Positions 42,380 through 51,887 of a stretch of DNA of 53,529 nt are shown here, in pieces; position 1 is the stretch's first letter; the number at the start of each line of letters is the position of its first letter. A model generated the notes under the pieces. The model had not been told where the DNA came from. It worked only from the letters and a program-made list of their open reading frames with translations, and did not search any database. The translations under genes and the position numbers were made by a program. The DNA is from an uncultured Myxococcales bacterium. Its GTDB lineage: Bacteria > Myxococcota_A > Bradymonadia > UBA7976 > UBA1532. Location: positions 1-53,529 of the forward strand of contig CAINDO010000160.1 in assembly GCA_903847385.1 (NCBI GenBank), read 5' to 3'.

Positions 42380-45300
42380 CAGCGGGCCGAAAGGTCCATG
42401 CGGGGATGCACCCAGAAGGTGCCGCCGTCGCTGCGCCCGAAGACCGAGGGCTGGTACATGCCCTCGGCGTTGGCGGGCTTGAGCACGAAGGTGCCCGCCG
42501 TGGTGGCCCGCGCCACGTAGCTGTAGTTGTGGACGCCCGGGGGCAGGTGGTCGGCGAAGAGCATCACGCGGTCGTCGCGCATCTCCACGCGGTCGAAGGC
42601 GCTGTACCAGCCGGCATCGCCGCCGTCGAGGGCCGCCGAGCCCGTGTCCTCGCCCAGGCCCGTGTTGGCGCCGGTCGAACCGAAGCCGCGCCGCGCCGAG
42701 GTCGCGAGGCTCTGGTCCACGGCCTCCAGGCCGCCGGGCAGCGGGTCCTCCAGGGCCACGAAGTGCCGCATCTGCGAGGTGGCCAGTCGCACGCGCACCC
42801 GCAGAAGGTCCCCCTCGGTCACGGCGCGGAGCTGCCCGGCCCCGGGCTGCTCCAGGGGCTCGTACCACCGCTGCACCACCAGGCCGCGGTCCACGGCGTC
42901 CGTGGGCATGACCTTCGGCACGTAGCGCAGGAGCGCGCCGTAGTAGAGGCGACCCTTGCCCGCGACCTCGAAGGCCATGGGGGCGGGCGTGGGCAGCTTG
43001 CGCAGGCGCGCCCAGTCCAGCTTCGTGGTCACCGGCGCCAGGGAGCGCCCCTCGAACTTCTCCGTCAGCAGCGCCTCGCCGCCGGCCTTGACCGTGGCCG
43101 TGAAGGCCGGCGTCTCGGCCTCGCGGATGCGGGCGAAGTCGGCCAGCGACATCAGCGCGAACGCGGCCTCCTGGGTGGTCTCGTAGCCGCCGTTCTGGCG
43201 CGCGCCCACCAGGAAGTGCGCGATCTGCGGCACGAACGGGTGGTCGGGCTGACCGTCCAGCAGGGCCTGCAGCACGATGGCCGTGGTGCGCACGTTCGTG
43301 GAGAACAGCGGCGCGTAGGTGTCCGGGTTGGCCTCGGCGAAGTGGACCTTGCCGGGCTCGACCTTGGCGTCGTTCATCAGCTCGGTGATCATCGTCTTGG
43401 TGGCCGCCGCGTCCGAGCGCGCCAGGGCCAGCGACGAGGCCAGCAGCGCGCGGCTGAATACGGCCATGCCCTTGCGGCGCTCGAAGAGCTGCCGACCGAG
43501 CTCGCGCTGCGCCACGTCCTGCCGGGCCAGCGTGTACAGCGCCAGGGCCCGCTCGTCGTCCGACCGCTCGCTCCACTCGCAGCCCTGCGCCTTCGGATAG
43601 GCATCGACCAGATACTTGCGGGCCCGCTCCAGCACGCCCTGGTCGACCAGGTAGCCGGCCTTGGAGGCCTCGCCGAGCGAGAGCGTCGCGTAGGCCGTGC
43701 CGAAGTAGCTCGCGCAGTGGCCGCCGGGCCAGTAGGCGAAGCCGCCGTCGCCGGTCTGCATCGCGGCGATCTCCTTCACGGCCTTGGACACGACCTCGCG
43801 GGGGTCGCGCTCGCCGATCAGCGACTTGCCGTACTGCTCCATGAGCGAGTGCAGGGCCACGAAGGGCACCAGCCGGCTCGACTGCTGCTCCAGGCATCCG
43901 TAGGGGTAGTCGATGAGGCCCGTCGCGGCGTCGCCGAGGCCCGACAGTGCCGAGCTCGCCAGCGTGACCGTGAGGCCGCCGGCGTCGTCGCGCACCTGGT
44001 CGGCGCCGGGGATCTTCAGGCCCTCGTTGATGGACTCGGCCGTATCGCCGAAGACCGCCACGGACTCGGGCAGCATCGGCAGCGTGACGTTGAGCGGCAC
44101 CTCGACGGCGTCGCTGGCCCCGCCGGGGCCCTCGGCCACGAACCGCAGCTTCGCGGTGCCCGGCGCCTTGGCCTCGAAGGCGAAGCGGACCTCGGTGCCC
44201 TTGTCGGGCTGCACGGTGATCTCTCGGGGCCCACTGTCGAGCAGCGTCAGGCCGCCCTCGGCCACCACGGGCTTGACCGTGACCTTCACGGCCTCCTTGG
44301 ACTGGCTGTGGATGACCGCGCCGGCGGCGAACTTGTCCCCCACCCGCACGGCGCGCGGCAGGGCCGGCCGGGCCATCAGGGGCTTGTTCACCACCACCTT
44401 GGACACGCCGCGGCCGCCCTTGTCGGCGTCCGTGACGGCCACGGCCATCAGCCGGAACGTCGTCAGGTTGTCGGGCAGCTTGCCGGTGACCGTCGTGCGC
44501 CCGTCGTCGCCGGTGACGCTCGCGCCCACGAAGATCGGGGTCGTCACGAAGCGGCTGCGCATCTCCTCGGCCTCGGCGGGGCCACCGCCGCCGCCCTGCT
44601 CCTTGCCCTTTTCGCCGTAGTCGAGCTGCGGCACGAGCGAGGCCAGGTTGGTGGCCTGCCGCACGCTGAGCCCGCGGCGGTGGAACAGCGCCTCGACGGG
44701 GTCCGGCGCCTCGTAGCCCGTCAGCGCGAGCACGCCCTCGTCCACGGCCCACACGGTGACCTCGGCCCGGGCGCCCTTCTTGCGGCGGTCGGCGACCTGC
44801 ACGGCGATGCTCAGGTCACTGCCCGGGCGCTTCTCCGGCGCGTCCGGCGTCAGCGTGACGTCCAGCCGCTTCTCCGAAGGCACGACGCGAATCTCGCGAT
44901 ACCCGACGCGGAACGACGGCCGGCCCGGATCGGCGCCCTTGCCCGGGGGCGACACGCGGCCGCGGGCCAGCACCACACCCACGAACACGTTGGGGATCAT
45001 CGACTCGTCGATGGGCACGACGATGGGCGTCGCCGTGCCCTTGAGGCGCACGCGCTGATGAGAGAGCACACCCTCGCGCTCCACCGTGACCCAGGCCTCG
45101 GCCTCGGGGTACGGGCTCTGCACCAGGAACCGCGCCTTGTCGCCGATGTCGTAAGTGGTCTTGTCCGAGACGATCTCGACCTTGTTGTCGTCGTCCTGCA
45201 GCCACGCCGCGTACCCCTCGCCGCCCACCCAAACGCTGTCGTTGGTGCGGGTCTTGCGGCCGGCGGCGTCCGTGGCCTCGGCCACGAGCTCGTGGTAGCC

Positions 45301-48231
45301 GGGCTTCTCGGTGGTCAGCTTGCAGGGCACGGGGTCGTTGGTCGTCGTCACCGTGCAGGTGCCGGCGTCCACCACGGAGGGCTCGCTGACGGTCTCGAAC
45401 GTCCCGTTCAGCGTCTGCTTCTGCACGGTGTTCCACTCGTGGCGCTTCAGCGTCACGGTGACCTTGGCGCCGGTGTGGCGCTGCTCGCCCTCGGACTTCA
45501 GCGCCATCACGTCCACGTTGAAGGGCTGCTTGGCCTCGGCGAACCCGCCGGGCCCGCGCAGGCCGACGTAGAACGCCGCCGGGTGGATCGTGAAGCTCTT
45601 GCGGCCCGCGACCTCCTGGCGGTTCACGTCCGTGACCGAGGCCTCGAGCGTGTAGACCTGCGGCCGATTCTCGGGCGTGCGGGCCTTGCCGGCCTCGACC
45701 ACGAGCTCACCCTTGGGGTCGAGCTGTCCCTTGCCGCTGGCCAGGAGCGCGCCGTCGGTGGTGAACTCGTTCTCCTCCCACCAGGGGGCCGTCTCGCCGT
45801 ACACGAAGCCCTGGGCGTCCGTGGGGGTGAAGCGCCCGGGCGACGAGGTCAGCGACCAGCCGACCTGCGCGCCGCTCATGGCCGCGCCGAACAGGTAGCG
45901 GCCCTCGACGACGCCCTTCACGGGATCGCCGGCGAGTTTGCTGGCGTCGTGCGCGTTGACCTTGACCAGGAACTCGGGCGCGCGGAACTCGGCCACCCGC
46001 AGGCTGGTGTACCAGCTGAGCTTGTTGGGCGCGTCCTCCACTTTGATCTGGTGGTAGCCCAGCTCCGTCTCCGCCGGCAGGTCGAATTGGGCGTCGAACC
46101 CACCGAAGGCCGAAACGGTGCGGCTCAGCGTGGACACGGCGTTGCCGCGCGGGTCCACCAGGGCCACGGTGATCCCGCGGCCGGCGGGCGTGCGGAGTTT
46201 GCCGAGCGACCGCTCGCGCAGGATGCCCTTCACGTACACGGGTTCGCCGGGCCGGTAGATGCCGCGATCGGTGAAGACGAGGCCCTCGGCCACCGGGGGC
46301 GTGCTCTCCCAGGCCTCGTTGATGTCGAACCGGTAGGGCGAAAGGTCCCAGCTCGCGTCGCTCGTCGTGGCGATGGCGACGTCGTCGCCGGCCTTGACGC
46401 GCGCCGCGAGGAACGGCGGCCCCCACACGGTGTACCCCTCGGGGGTCGTCTGCGGCAGGGGCAGCTCACCCACGCCGGGCAGGCCCAGGATGCCGTCGGC
46501 GTCCGTGCGGCCCTCGGCCAGCTTCTTGCCGGTCACGTCCACCAGCTCGACGGCGGCGTCCTTGGCCGGCGTGCCGTCGGCCATGTGCCACACGAAGACC
46601 TCGCTGCGGGCGGCGCCGAGTTTCATGTGGACGGACAGGTTCGTGACCTGCACGACCGTCGTCTCGGCCTGACGCTCCTTGCCCTTGCCCCAGGCCACGT
46701 GGAGCAGGCCGAACTGGCCCATCCCCGGGGCGCCACCCGTCTTGGCGAACAGCGGATCCAGGTCCACGGGGCTGCGCTGCCACAGGTTGCGCGCGCCGGG
46801 CAGGGTCTTGGTCTCGGTGATGAAGTCCGGCTTGCGATCGGTTCGCCACGGATTTTCCATCCAGGGCAGCGCCGTGGTGGTGTCCAGGCGCTGGAAGCCG
46901 ACCTCGATCTCGGACACGTTCACGTGGCTGAGCGGCCAGGCGGCGCGCAGGCCCTTCTCCAGCAGCGCGCGGTCGCCCCGGGAGTTCACCGAGGGCGAGA
47001 AGCTGCCGGTCACGAAGGGCCCGGTGAAGGCCGCGCCGAGCTTCTGCCCGAACTCGTCCAAGAGCGTGTCGGCCAGCGTGATCTTGTACTCGGACGCCGG
47101 CTTGAAGGTGCCGTCGAGCATGAAACTCGACTGCGCGTCGTCCAGGTCGTCCGGCCAGGCCAGCTTGACGGCGGGCTCGATGGTGAGCGCCGCCTTGAGC
47201 GCCTTGGCGGTGACCGGGTTGGACAGCTCGATGGAGATCGGCCCCGTGGGGCAGCCGCCGCCCCACTTGTGGCAGCCGGCCTGCACGACCTTGAGCGGGC
47301 CGTAGGTGTTGAAACCCCAGGCCACCTCGGTCGCCAGCGTCAGGGGGCCCTCGGCGCTCTCCAGCCCGGCCTTGAAGACCAGGTCGTAGTGCGTGCCGAG
47401 CGCCAGCGGCGTGACCGGGGTGAGCTCGAGCACCATCCGGTGGTCCTCGATGCCCTCGATCACGACGGGCGCGGCCTCGAGGGCGGCGATGGTCTCGGCG
47501 TCGCTGCCGGTCTCCTTGGCCAGGCGCAGGTCGTGCGCGCGCTGCGTCTCGCTGCGCAGCACCTTCACCGCGATCTCGGCCTTGTCCGGGCCGCGCAGGA
47601 CCACGTGTTTCGCCAGCGAGGCGTCCGTGGGCTTCTGCGAGAACGTGACCTCGAACTTCTGGTCGGCGCGGGCCCAGGCATATTGCGAGTAGGGGTTCAC
47701 GGGACCGCCGTACTGCGGGGCGATGGTCGGCGTGGCGAAGGTGTACTTGACCTCCTCCTTGAGCGTGCCGCCGCTGAGCGACAGCAGGCCCGCGGGTACG
47801 CGCACCGTGAACTGCGTGGAGAGCGGCACCGTCTGTTCCGGCACGAACTCGGCGGAGCTGCTCCCCAGCCAGCGCCAGGCGCCCTTGATCGCCGGGGTGA
47901 TCTCCAGCGGCGGGGGTTTCGTCTCCGCGAGCGTGCCGAGCGCGACGACGGGGTGGCTGAAGGTCACGACCGGGTGCACGGGGCCCTCGAGCGGCCCCTG
48001 CGGCAGCATGGACACGACGGTCAGCGGCGGGGCGTCGGGATCGGCGGGCACCACCGGCGCCGCGGGCACGCTGCTCAGGGCGCCCGCCGGCGGCGCGTTC
48101 GGGTCGATCAGGCCGAGCCCGCCCTTGGGGGCATCGGCGGTGTCGCGGCTGCCGCAGCCCCCGGCGCCGACGGCCGCAAGGGCCGCTCCGGACAGCAGGA
48201 CGCTACAAATCGTGGCATTGAAGGACTTCAC
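42379..48231 (-). CDS. bacterial alpha-2-macroglobulin lipoprotein
   Basis: 1950 residues, GTG start at 48231 with AAAGGAA upstream. N-terminal signal ends at GAGGC, a lipobox-like sequence. Architecture matches E. coli YfhM/Salmonella A2M: MG1/MG2 strands in the first third (EGLVFTDRGIYRPGEPVYVKGILRE is the MG-domain hallmark), a bait-region-containing middle (about residues 1120-1230, low-complexity GEKGKEQGGGGGPAEAEEM), then RFVTTPIFVGASVTGDDGRTTVTGKLPDNLTTFRL. The thioester motif is CLEQ (Cys1446) in YPYGCLEQQSSRLVP, followed by alpha-alpha toroid repeats and the receptor-like end. It traps proteases by covalent attachment in the periplasm. Partners: SpoIID-like gene overlaps its 3' end; PbpC nearby. 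Confidence 0.93.
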   Translation of the reverse strand: MKSFNATICSVLLSGAALAAVGAGGCGSRDTADAPKGGLGLIDPNAPPAGALSSVPAAPVVPADPDAPPLTVVSMLPQGPLEGPVHPVVTFSHPVVALGTLAETKPPPLEITPAIKGAWRWLGSSSAEFVPEQTVPLSTQFTVRVPAGLLSLSGGTLKEEVKYTFATPTIAPQYGGPVNPYSQYAWARADQKFEVTFSQKPTDASLAKHVVLRGPDKAEIAVKVLRSETQRAHDLRLAKETGSDAETIAALEAAPVVIEGIEDHRMVLELTPVTPLALGTHYDLVFKAGLESAEGPLTLATEVAWGFNTYGPLKVVQAGCHKWGGGCPTGPISIELSNPVTAKALKAALTIEPAVKLAWPDDLDDAQSSFMLDGTFKPASEYKITLADTLLDEFGQKLGAAFTGPFVTGSFSPSVNSRGDRALLEKGLRAAWPLSHVNVSEIEVGFQRLDTTTALPWMENPWRTDRKPDFITETKTLPGARNLWQRSPVDLDPLFAKTGGAPGMGQFGLLHVAWGKGKERQAETTVVQVTNLSVHMKLGAARSEVFVWHMADGTPAKDAAVELVDVTGKKLAEGRTDADGILGLPGVGELPLPQTTPEGYTVWGPPFLAARVKAGDDVAIATTSDASWDLSPYRFDINEAWESTPPVAEGLVFTDRGIYRPGEPVYVKGILRERSLGKLRTPAGRGITVALVDPRGNAVSTLSRTVSAFGGFDAQFDLPAETELGYHQIKVEDAPNKLSWYTSLRVAEFRAPEFLVKVNAHDASKLAGDPVKGVVEGRYLFGAAMSGAQVGWSLTSSPGRFTPTDAQGFVYGETAPWWEENEFTTDGALLASGKGQLDPKGELVVEAGKARTPENRPQVYTLEASVTDVNRQEVAGRKSFTIHPAAFYVGLRGPGGFAEAKQPFNVDVMALKSEGEQRHTGAKVTVTLKRHEWNTVQKQTLNGTFETVSEPSVVDAGTCTVTTTNDPVPCKLTTEKPGYHELVAEATDAAGRKTRTNDSVWVGGEGYAAWLQDDDNKVEIVSDKTTYDIGDKARFLVQSPYPEAEAWVTVEREGVLSHQRVRLKGTATPIVVPIDESMIPNVFVGVVLARGRVSPPGKGADPGRPSFRVGYREIRVVPSEKRLDVTLTPDAPEKRPGSDLSIAVQVADRRKKGARAEVTVWAVDEGVLALTGYEAPDPVEALFHRRGLSVRQATNLASLVPQLDYGEKGKEQGGGGGPAEAEEMRSRFVTTPIFVGASVTGDDGRTTVTGKLPDNLTTFRLMAVAVTDADKGGRGVSKVVVNKPLMARPALPRAVRVGDKFAAGAVIHSQSKEAVKVTVKPVVAEGGLTLLDSGPREITVQPDKGTEVRFAFEAKAPGTAKLRFVAEGPGGASDAVEVPLNVTLPMLPESVAVFGDTAESINEGLKIPGADQVRDDAGGLTVTLASSALSGLGDAATGLIDYPYGCLEQQSSRLVPFVALHSLMEQYGKSLIGERDPREVVSKAVKEIAAMQTGDGGFAYWPGGHCASYFGTAYATLSLGEASKAGYLVDQGVLERARKYLVDAYPKAQGCEWSERSDDERALALYTLARQDVAQRELGRQLFERRKGMAVFSRALLASSLALARSDAAATKTMITELMNDAKVEPGKVHFAEANPDTYAPLFSTNVRTTAIVLQALLDGQPDHPFVPQIAHFLVGARQNGGYETTQEAAFALMSLADFARIREAETPAFTATVKAGGEALLTEKFEGRSLAPVTTKLDWARLRKLPTPAPMAFEVAGKGRLYYGALLRYVPKVMPTDAVDRGLVVQRWYEPLEQPGAGQLRAVTEGDLLRVRVRLATSQMRHFVALEDPLPGGLEAVDQSLATSARRGFGSTGANTGLGEDTGSAALDGGDAGWYSAFDRVEMRDDRVMLFADHLPPGVHNYSYVARATTAGTFVLKPANAEGMYQPSVFGRSDGGTFWVHPRMDLSAR

Positions 48232-48316
48232 TGTGTCGATTCCTTTCCGGGAAACGGGTCGCGTCCCCGAGAAGCACAGGGTGTACCAAGAAGAATCGGA
48301 GCAGCCGTCGCCGGCC

Positions 48317-49690
48317 TCAGGTCGCGCCGTGCGCGAAGGTCAGCGGCGCGCCGAACACGTCGTCGACCAGGCGGCCGTCGCGGTACACCGGCCGGCCGCG
48401 CAGCGCCGTGAGCACCGGGAACCCGGTCAGCGTCCAGCCGGCGTACGGGGTCCAGCCGCACTTGCTGACCACGTCCGCGTCGCGCAGCGTGCGGCTCAGC
48501 CGGCGGTCGACGAGCACGACGTCGCCGTCGGCGCCCACGCTCAGGCGGCCCTTGCCCGTGAGGCCGTAACAGCGCGCCGGCGCCTCGCAGAGCCACTGCA
48601 CCACCTGCGGCAGCGTGCACTTGCCCAGGTGGGCGGCGTGCAGCATCAAGGGCAGCAGCGTCTCCACGCCGGGCATGCCGCTCGGGGCCTCGCCGTAGGG
48701 GCGGGCCTTCTCCTCGAGCGTGTGCGGCGCGTGGTCCGTGGCCATGCAGTCGATGACTCCGGCGTGCAGCGCCGCCCACAGGGCCTCGCCGTGCCGGGCC
48801 TCGCGCACGGGCGGGTTCATCTGCAGCCGTGTGCCCAGGCGGTCGTAGTCGCGGGCGTCCAGCCACAGGTACTGCGGCAGCGTCTCGCTCGTCACCAGGC
48901 CGTCGCGCGGCCGCTCGGCCAGCAGCGCGGCCTCCTCGGCGGTGCTCAGGTGCAGGATGTGCAGCCGGCGCCGGTACTTCTCCGCCAGGGCGACGGCCTG
49001 CGCCGTGGCCAGTCTCGCGGCCTCGGCGTCCCGCAGGCGGTGGTGATCCCGCACGGTGGGGGCCACGGCGGCCGCCTTGTTGGCCCGCAGGCGCGCCTCG
49101 TTCTCCGCGTGCACCGCGATGGGCACGCCCCGCGCCACGGCGTCGGACACCGCGAAGTGCGCCTCCAGCGCGGCCGGATCGTCCACCAGCAGGGTGCCCG
49201 TCGAGCTGCCCATGAAGATCTTCAGGCCACAGACCAGGGGCGCCAGCGCCTCGCGCGCCAGCAGGTCCTGGTTCTCCGGCGTCGCCCCCAGGAAGAAGCC
49301 CCAGTGCGCGCGGCAGCGACCGGACGCCCGCGCGTGTTTGTCCAGCACCGCCGCCCGCGTGGTCGTGGTCGGCTGCGTGTTCGGCATCTCCAGGAACGAG
49401 GTCACGCCGCCCACGGCGGCCGCGGCGCTGCCCGTCGCCAGGTCTTCCTTGTGCGTCGGGCCCGGCTCGCGGAAGTGCACCTGCGGGTCGATGACCCCGG
49501 GCATCAGCGTGAGCCCGCGCGCGTCGATGACCTCGCCCGCGGGGCGGTCCACCATGCCCACGGCCGTGATCACGCCGGCTTCGATGCGCAGATCGCCCAC
49601 GAACGGGGCGGCTCCACCCGGCAGCAGGAGCTCGACCTCGCGAAAGGTCAGATCGCCGCCGGGCACCTTCGGAAAATCCAGGGTCGCCAT
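48317..49690 (-). CDS. pyrC: dihydroorotase (amidohydrolase superfamily)
   Basis: 457 residues, ATG at 49690. The pattern is that of class I dihydroorotases: LMPGVIDPQVHFREPGPTHKED, the carboxylysine in LKIFMGSSTG, SAV-type AVHAEN, LHILHLST, and CMATDHAPHT with the catalytic Asp. The first metal motif, normally His-x-His, reads Gln-x-His; a Gln at this place is also found in a Bacteroidetes-type group annotated as dihydroorotase, so activity is plausible. It would close carbamoyl-aspartate to dihydroorotate in pyrimidine synthesis, in the cytoplasm. Allantoinase/hydantoinase relatives are the alternative. No other pyr genes are nearby. Confidence 0.85.
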   Translation of the reverse strand: MATLDFPKVPGGDLTFREVELLLPGGAAPFVGDLRIEAGVITAVGMVDRPAGEVIDARGLTLMPGVIDPQVHFREPGPTHKEDLATGSAAAAVGGVTSFLEMPNTQPTTTTRAAVLDKHARASGRCRAHWGFFLGATPENQDLLAREALAPLVCGLKIFMGSSTGTLLVDDPAALEAHFAVSDAVARGVPIAVHAENEARLRANKAAAVAPTVRDHHRLRDAEAARLATAQAVALAEKYRRRLHILHLSTAEEAALLAERPRDGLVTSETLPQYLWLDARDYDRLGTRLQMNPPVREARHGEALWAALHAGVIDCMATDHAPHTLEEKARPYGEAPSGMPGVETLLPLMLHAAHLGKCTLPQVVQWLCEAPARCYGLTGKGRLSVGADGDVVLVDRRLSRTLRDADVVSKCGWTPYAGWTLTGFPVLTALRGRPVYRDGRLVDDVFGAPLTFAHGAT

Positions 49691-49766
49691 GGGGCGGGAA
49701 CCTACTCCGCGGCGTCGCGGGTTGCCACCGTTGCGACACGGGCCGGGCTTGTCTAAGGTCCGGCGA

Positions 49767-51437
49767 ATGGACTCCCTGCTCGAGACCCAGATCGGCGGCT
49801 ACCGGCTCAAGCGTCTGCTCGCCTCCGGCGGGATGGCCGCCGTGTTCGAGGCCGAGAACATCCACACCGGCGCCCACGCCGCGGTCAAGGTGCTGCGCCG
49901 GGATCTGCGCCGCACGGTGGATCCCCTCGCCCGCCTCGTGCAGGAGGGCCGCGTCATCATCTCGCTGCTGCACGAGCACATCGTGCGCGTGCTGGACTAC
50001 GGCACGGCCGAGGAGTCCATCGCCTTCATCGTGATGGAGCTCTTGCGCGGGCGTACCCTGGCCGACCTGCTCGACCAGGAGAAGCGCCTCGACCCGCCCC
50101 GCGCCGCCTTCATCGCCCGGCAGGTCTGCGAGGGCCTCGGCGCGGCCCACGCCCGCGGCATCTACCACCGCGACATCAAGCCGGCGAACATCTTCCTGTC
50201 CGAGGATCAGCGCCACCGCGACTTCGTGAAGATCGTCGACTTCGGCATCGCCAAACTCGACGCCACGGACCCGAGCAAACTCGCCGCCACGGCCACGGGC
50301 ATGACCCTCGGCACGCCGGAGTACATGAGCCCCGAGCAGGCCACCGCCGCCGAGATCGACGCCCGGAGCGACGTCTACCAGGTCGGCGTGATGCTCTTCG
50401 AGATGCTCTCCGGCGATGTCCCGTTCACGGGCAAGAACCCCGTGAGCGTGATGCAGAAACACCTGCACCAGGCGCCGCCGGCGCTGCGCAAGGTCCGCCC
50501 GGACGTGCCCGAGGCGCTCGACCACATCGTGGCCCGGTGCATGGCCAAGGAGCCCGCCGGCCGGTTCCAGAACACGCGAGAGCTCGCCGACGCGCTGGAT
50601 GCCTTCGCCGAGCGCGACACGAACGTCGAGGGCATGAAGACGGTCGTGGACGACATCACCGCGACGGTCGTCGGCAACCTGCGCCTGCCCGCCCTGGGCA
50701 ACCGCGGCGACCTCGCCCGCTACTCGCGCAACCTGAACGAGGGCCTGGACCGGCTGTTCCCGGGAGACTCGGCGCCGTCGGAGCTCAAGGCGATCCAGCA
50801 GAAGATCGAGGCGCTGCAGGAGCACCACGGCGAGCTGCAGATGGAGCTCAGCGCCCGCCGCGCGGACGCCGACGACCTGGCCCGCCACCTGGAGGGCCGC
50901 CTGTCCCCCCTGGAGCGCGCGGTGCAGGCGCTCACACAGGACAAGCTCGCCCACGAGCACCGGCTGCGCACGGGCCTCGAGGCCATCGCCCGACTCGAGG
51001 AGCGCCTGCGCGCGCTGGACGCCGAGTACGCCGCCCTCTACGACCAGATCGAACACCACCAGCAGACGCTCTACGCCGCGGCCATGAACGGCGGGAAGGC
51101 GGTGGACTTCCGGGATCTGTTCCAGGAGGACATCGCCAACAAACTGCGCCGCCTGGGCCAGATCCACGCGCAGCGCGCCGAGCAGATCGAGCCGCTCAAT
51201 CAGCACCGCGTGGACACGGTGAAGCTCATGCGCGAGATCGCCGACCTGCAGACGCAGATCACGCAGCTCGACATGAGCCGCCTGAACCTCGAGGCCGAGC
51301 GGACCACCAAGCTCGCGGAGCGCGAGTTCCTGCGGGCGGACGCGGAGATCCGGTTCCGCGCCGTCGAGCGCGCGCTGGAGCACCAGAGCCTCGAGCTCGG
51401 TCTCGCGCTGCGCCACACCATCGCCCAGATGCTCTGA
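49767..51437 (+). CDS. Ser/Thr protein kinase with long C-terminal coiled coil
   Basis: 556 residues from ATG at 49767. The kinase domain (about residues 11-285) is complete: LASGGMAAVFEAE, AAVKVLRRD, catalytic HRDIKPAN (His134), VDFGIAKL and GTPEYMSPEQAT. There is no membrane segment. Residues about 325-550 are heptad-rich (LKAIQQKIEALQEHHGELQMEL, LARHLEGRLSPLERAVQALTQDKL, RLEERLRALDAEYAALYDQIEHHQ, VDTVKLMREIADLQTQITQLDMSRL), predicting an extended coiled-coil oligomerisation or scaffolding arm. This arrangement differs from the membrane-PASTA kinases of Gram-positives and fits Myxococcota-type cytoplasmic kinases. It converges with the PilZ gene. Confidence 0.9.
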   Translation: MDSLLETQIGGYRLKRLLASGGMAAVFEAENIHTGAHAAVKVLRRDLRRTVDPLARLVQEGRVIISLLHEHIVRVLDYGTAEESIAFIVMELLRGRTLADLLDQEKRLDPPRAAFIARQVCEGLGAAHARGIYHRDIKPANIFLSEDQRHRDFVKIVDFGIAKLDATDPSKLAATATGMTLGTPEYMSPEQATAAEIDARSDVYQVGVMLFEMLSGDVPFTGKNPVSVMQKHLHQAPPALRKVRPDVPEALDHIVARCMAKEPAGRFQNTRELADALDAFAERDTNVEGMKTVVDDITATVVGNLRLPALGNRGDLARYSRNLNEGLDRLFPGDSAPSELKAIQQKIEALQEHHGELQMELSARRADADDLARHLEGRLSPLERAVQALTQDKLAHEHRLRTGLEAIARLEERLRALDAEYAALYDQIEHHQQTLYAAAMNGGKAVDFRDLFQEDIANKLRRLGQIHAQRAEQIEPLNQHRVDTVKLMREIADLQTQITQLDMSRLNLEAERTTKLAEREFLRADAEIRFRAVERALEHQSLELGLALRHTIAQML

Positions 51438-51440
51438 AGC

Positions 51441-51456
51441 GGGGCCGCGCGGCCCC
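51441..51456. terminator. GC-rich hairpin between convergent kinase and PilZ genes
   Basis: GGGGCC-GCGC-GGCCCC is a perfect palindrome 4 bases after the kinase stop and 12 bases before the PilZ stop. No T tract follows on either strand, so a terminator role is only suggested by position. Confidence 0.45.
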
Positions 51457-51467
51457 TGCCCCGGCGG

Positions 51468-51842
51468 TCAGAGGTGCGGCAGCACCAGCACGTCGACCAC
51501 GTGGTCGCCCAGCTCCTGGCCCTGCCGCTGCAGCCGCAGCACGGCGCGCCGCAGGCCCACGGCGACCCGCTCGCTGGGCGCCACCAGCTCCGCGCCGATG
51601 CGCCAGTGGGTCTCGTCCACCTCGGCCAGGTCGCGGACCCGCGCCACCAGCCGGTGCCCGGGCAGCCCCAGGGCCTCGCCCAGCGCGGGGGCGTCGAGCG
51701 TGATCACATCGCCGGGGATGTAGGGCTCCGGGGACAGCCAGGCGATGCCCGTCTCCGACACGTCCAGCGTCTCGCCGTGCGTCGAGGGCTCCAGGGACAC
51801 CCCGGTCAACGCGCAGCGGATGCATTGGCGACGATTCCGCAT
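51468..51842 (-). CDS. PilZ domain protein
   Basis: 124 residues, ATG at 51842. A single PilZ domain: the N-terminal RRQCIR contains the R-x-x-x-R element and DVSETG (about residues 27-32) is the D/N-x-S-x-x-G element, both needed for cyclic di-GMP binding. They are followed by PGDVITLDAP and RVRDLAEVDETHWRIGAEL. It would be a small cytoplasmic c-di-GMP receptor. The divergent neighbour is the glycosidase-like lipoprotein gene, with 45 bases between the two starts. Confidence 0.85.
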   Translation of the reverse strand: MRNRRQCIRCALTGVSLEPSTHGETLDVSETGIAWLSPEPYIPGDVITLDAPALGEALGLPGHRLVARVRDLAEVDETHWRIGAELVAPSERVAVGLRRAVLRLQRQGQELGDHVVDVLVLPHL

Positions 51843-51887
51843 GGCACCAGCATAGCGGAGACCGCCGGATGGTGCGAATCTGGACCC

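Noticed and set aside
42406..48411. 2001-codon plus-strand frame opposite the alpha-2-macroglobulin gene
   Set aside because: Shadow frame; the minus-strand gene carries the CLEQ thioester and MG-domain motifs.
48228..51416. 1062-codon minus-strand frame across the dihydroorotase and third kinase
   Set aside because: It runs antisense to the kinase and out of frame with dihydroorotase and has no recognisable domain.
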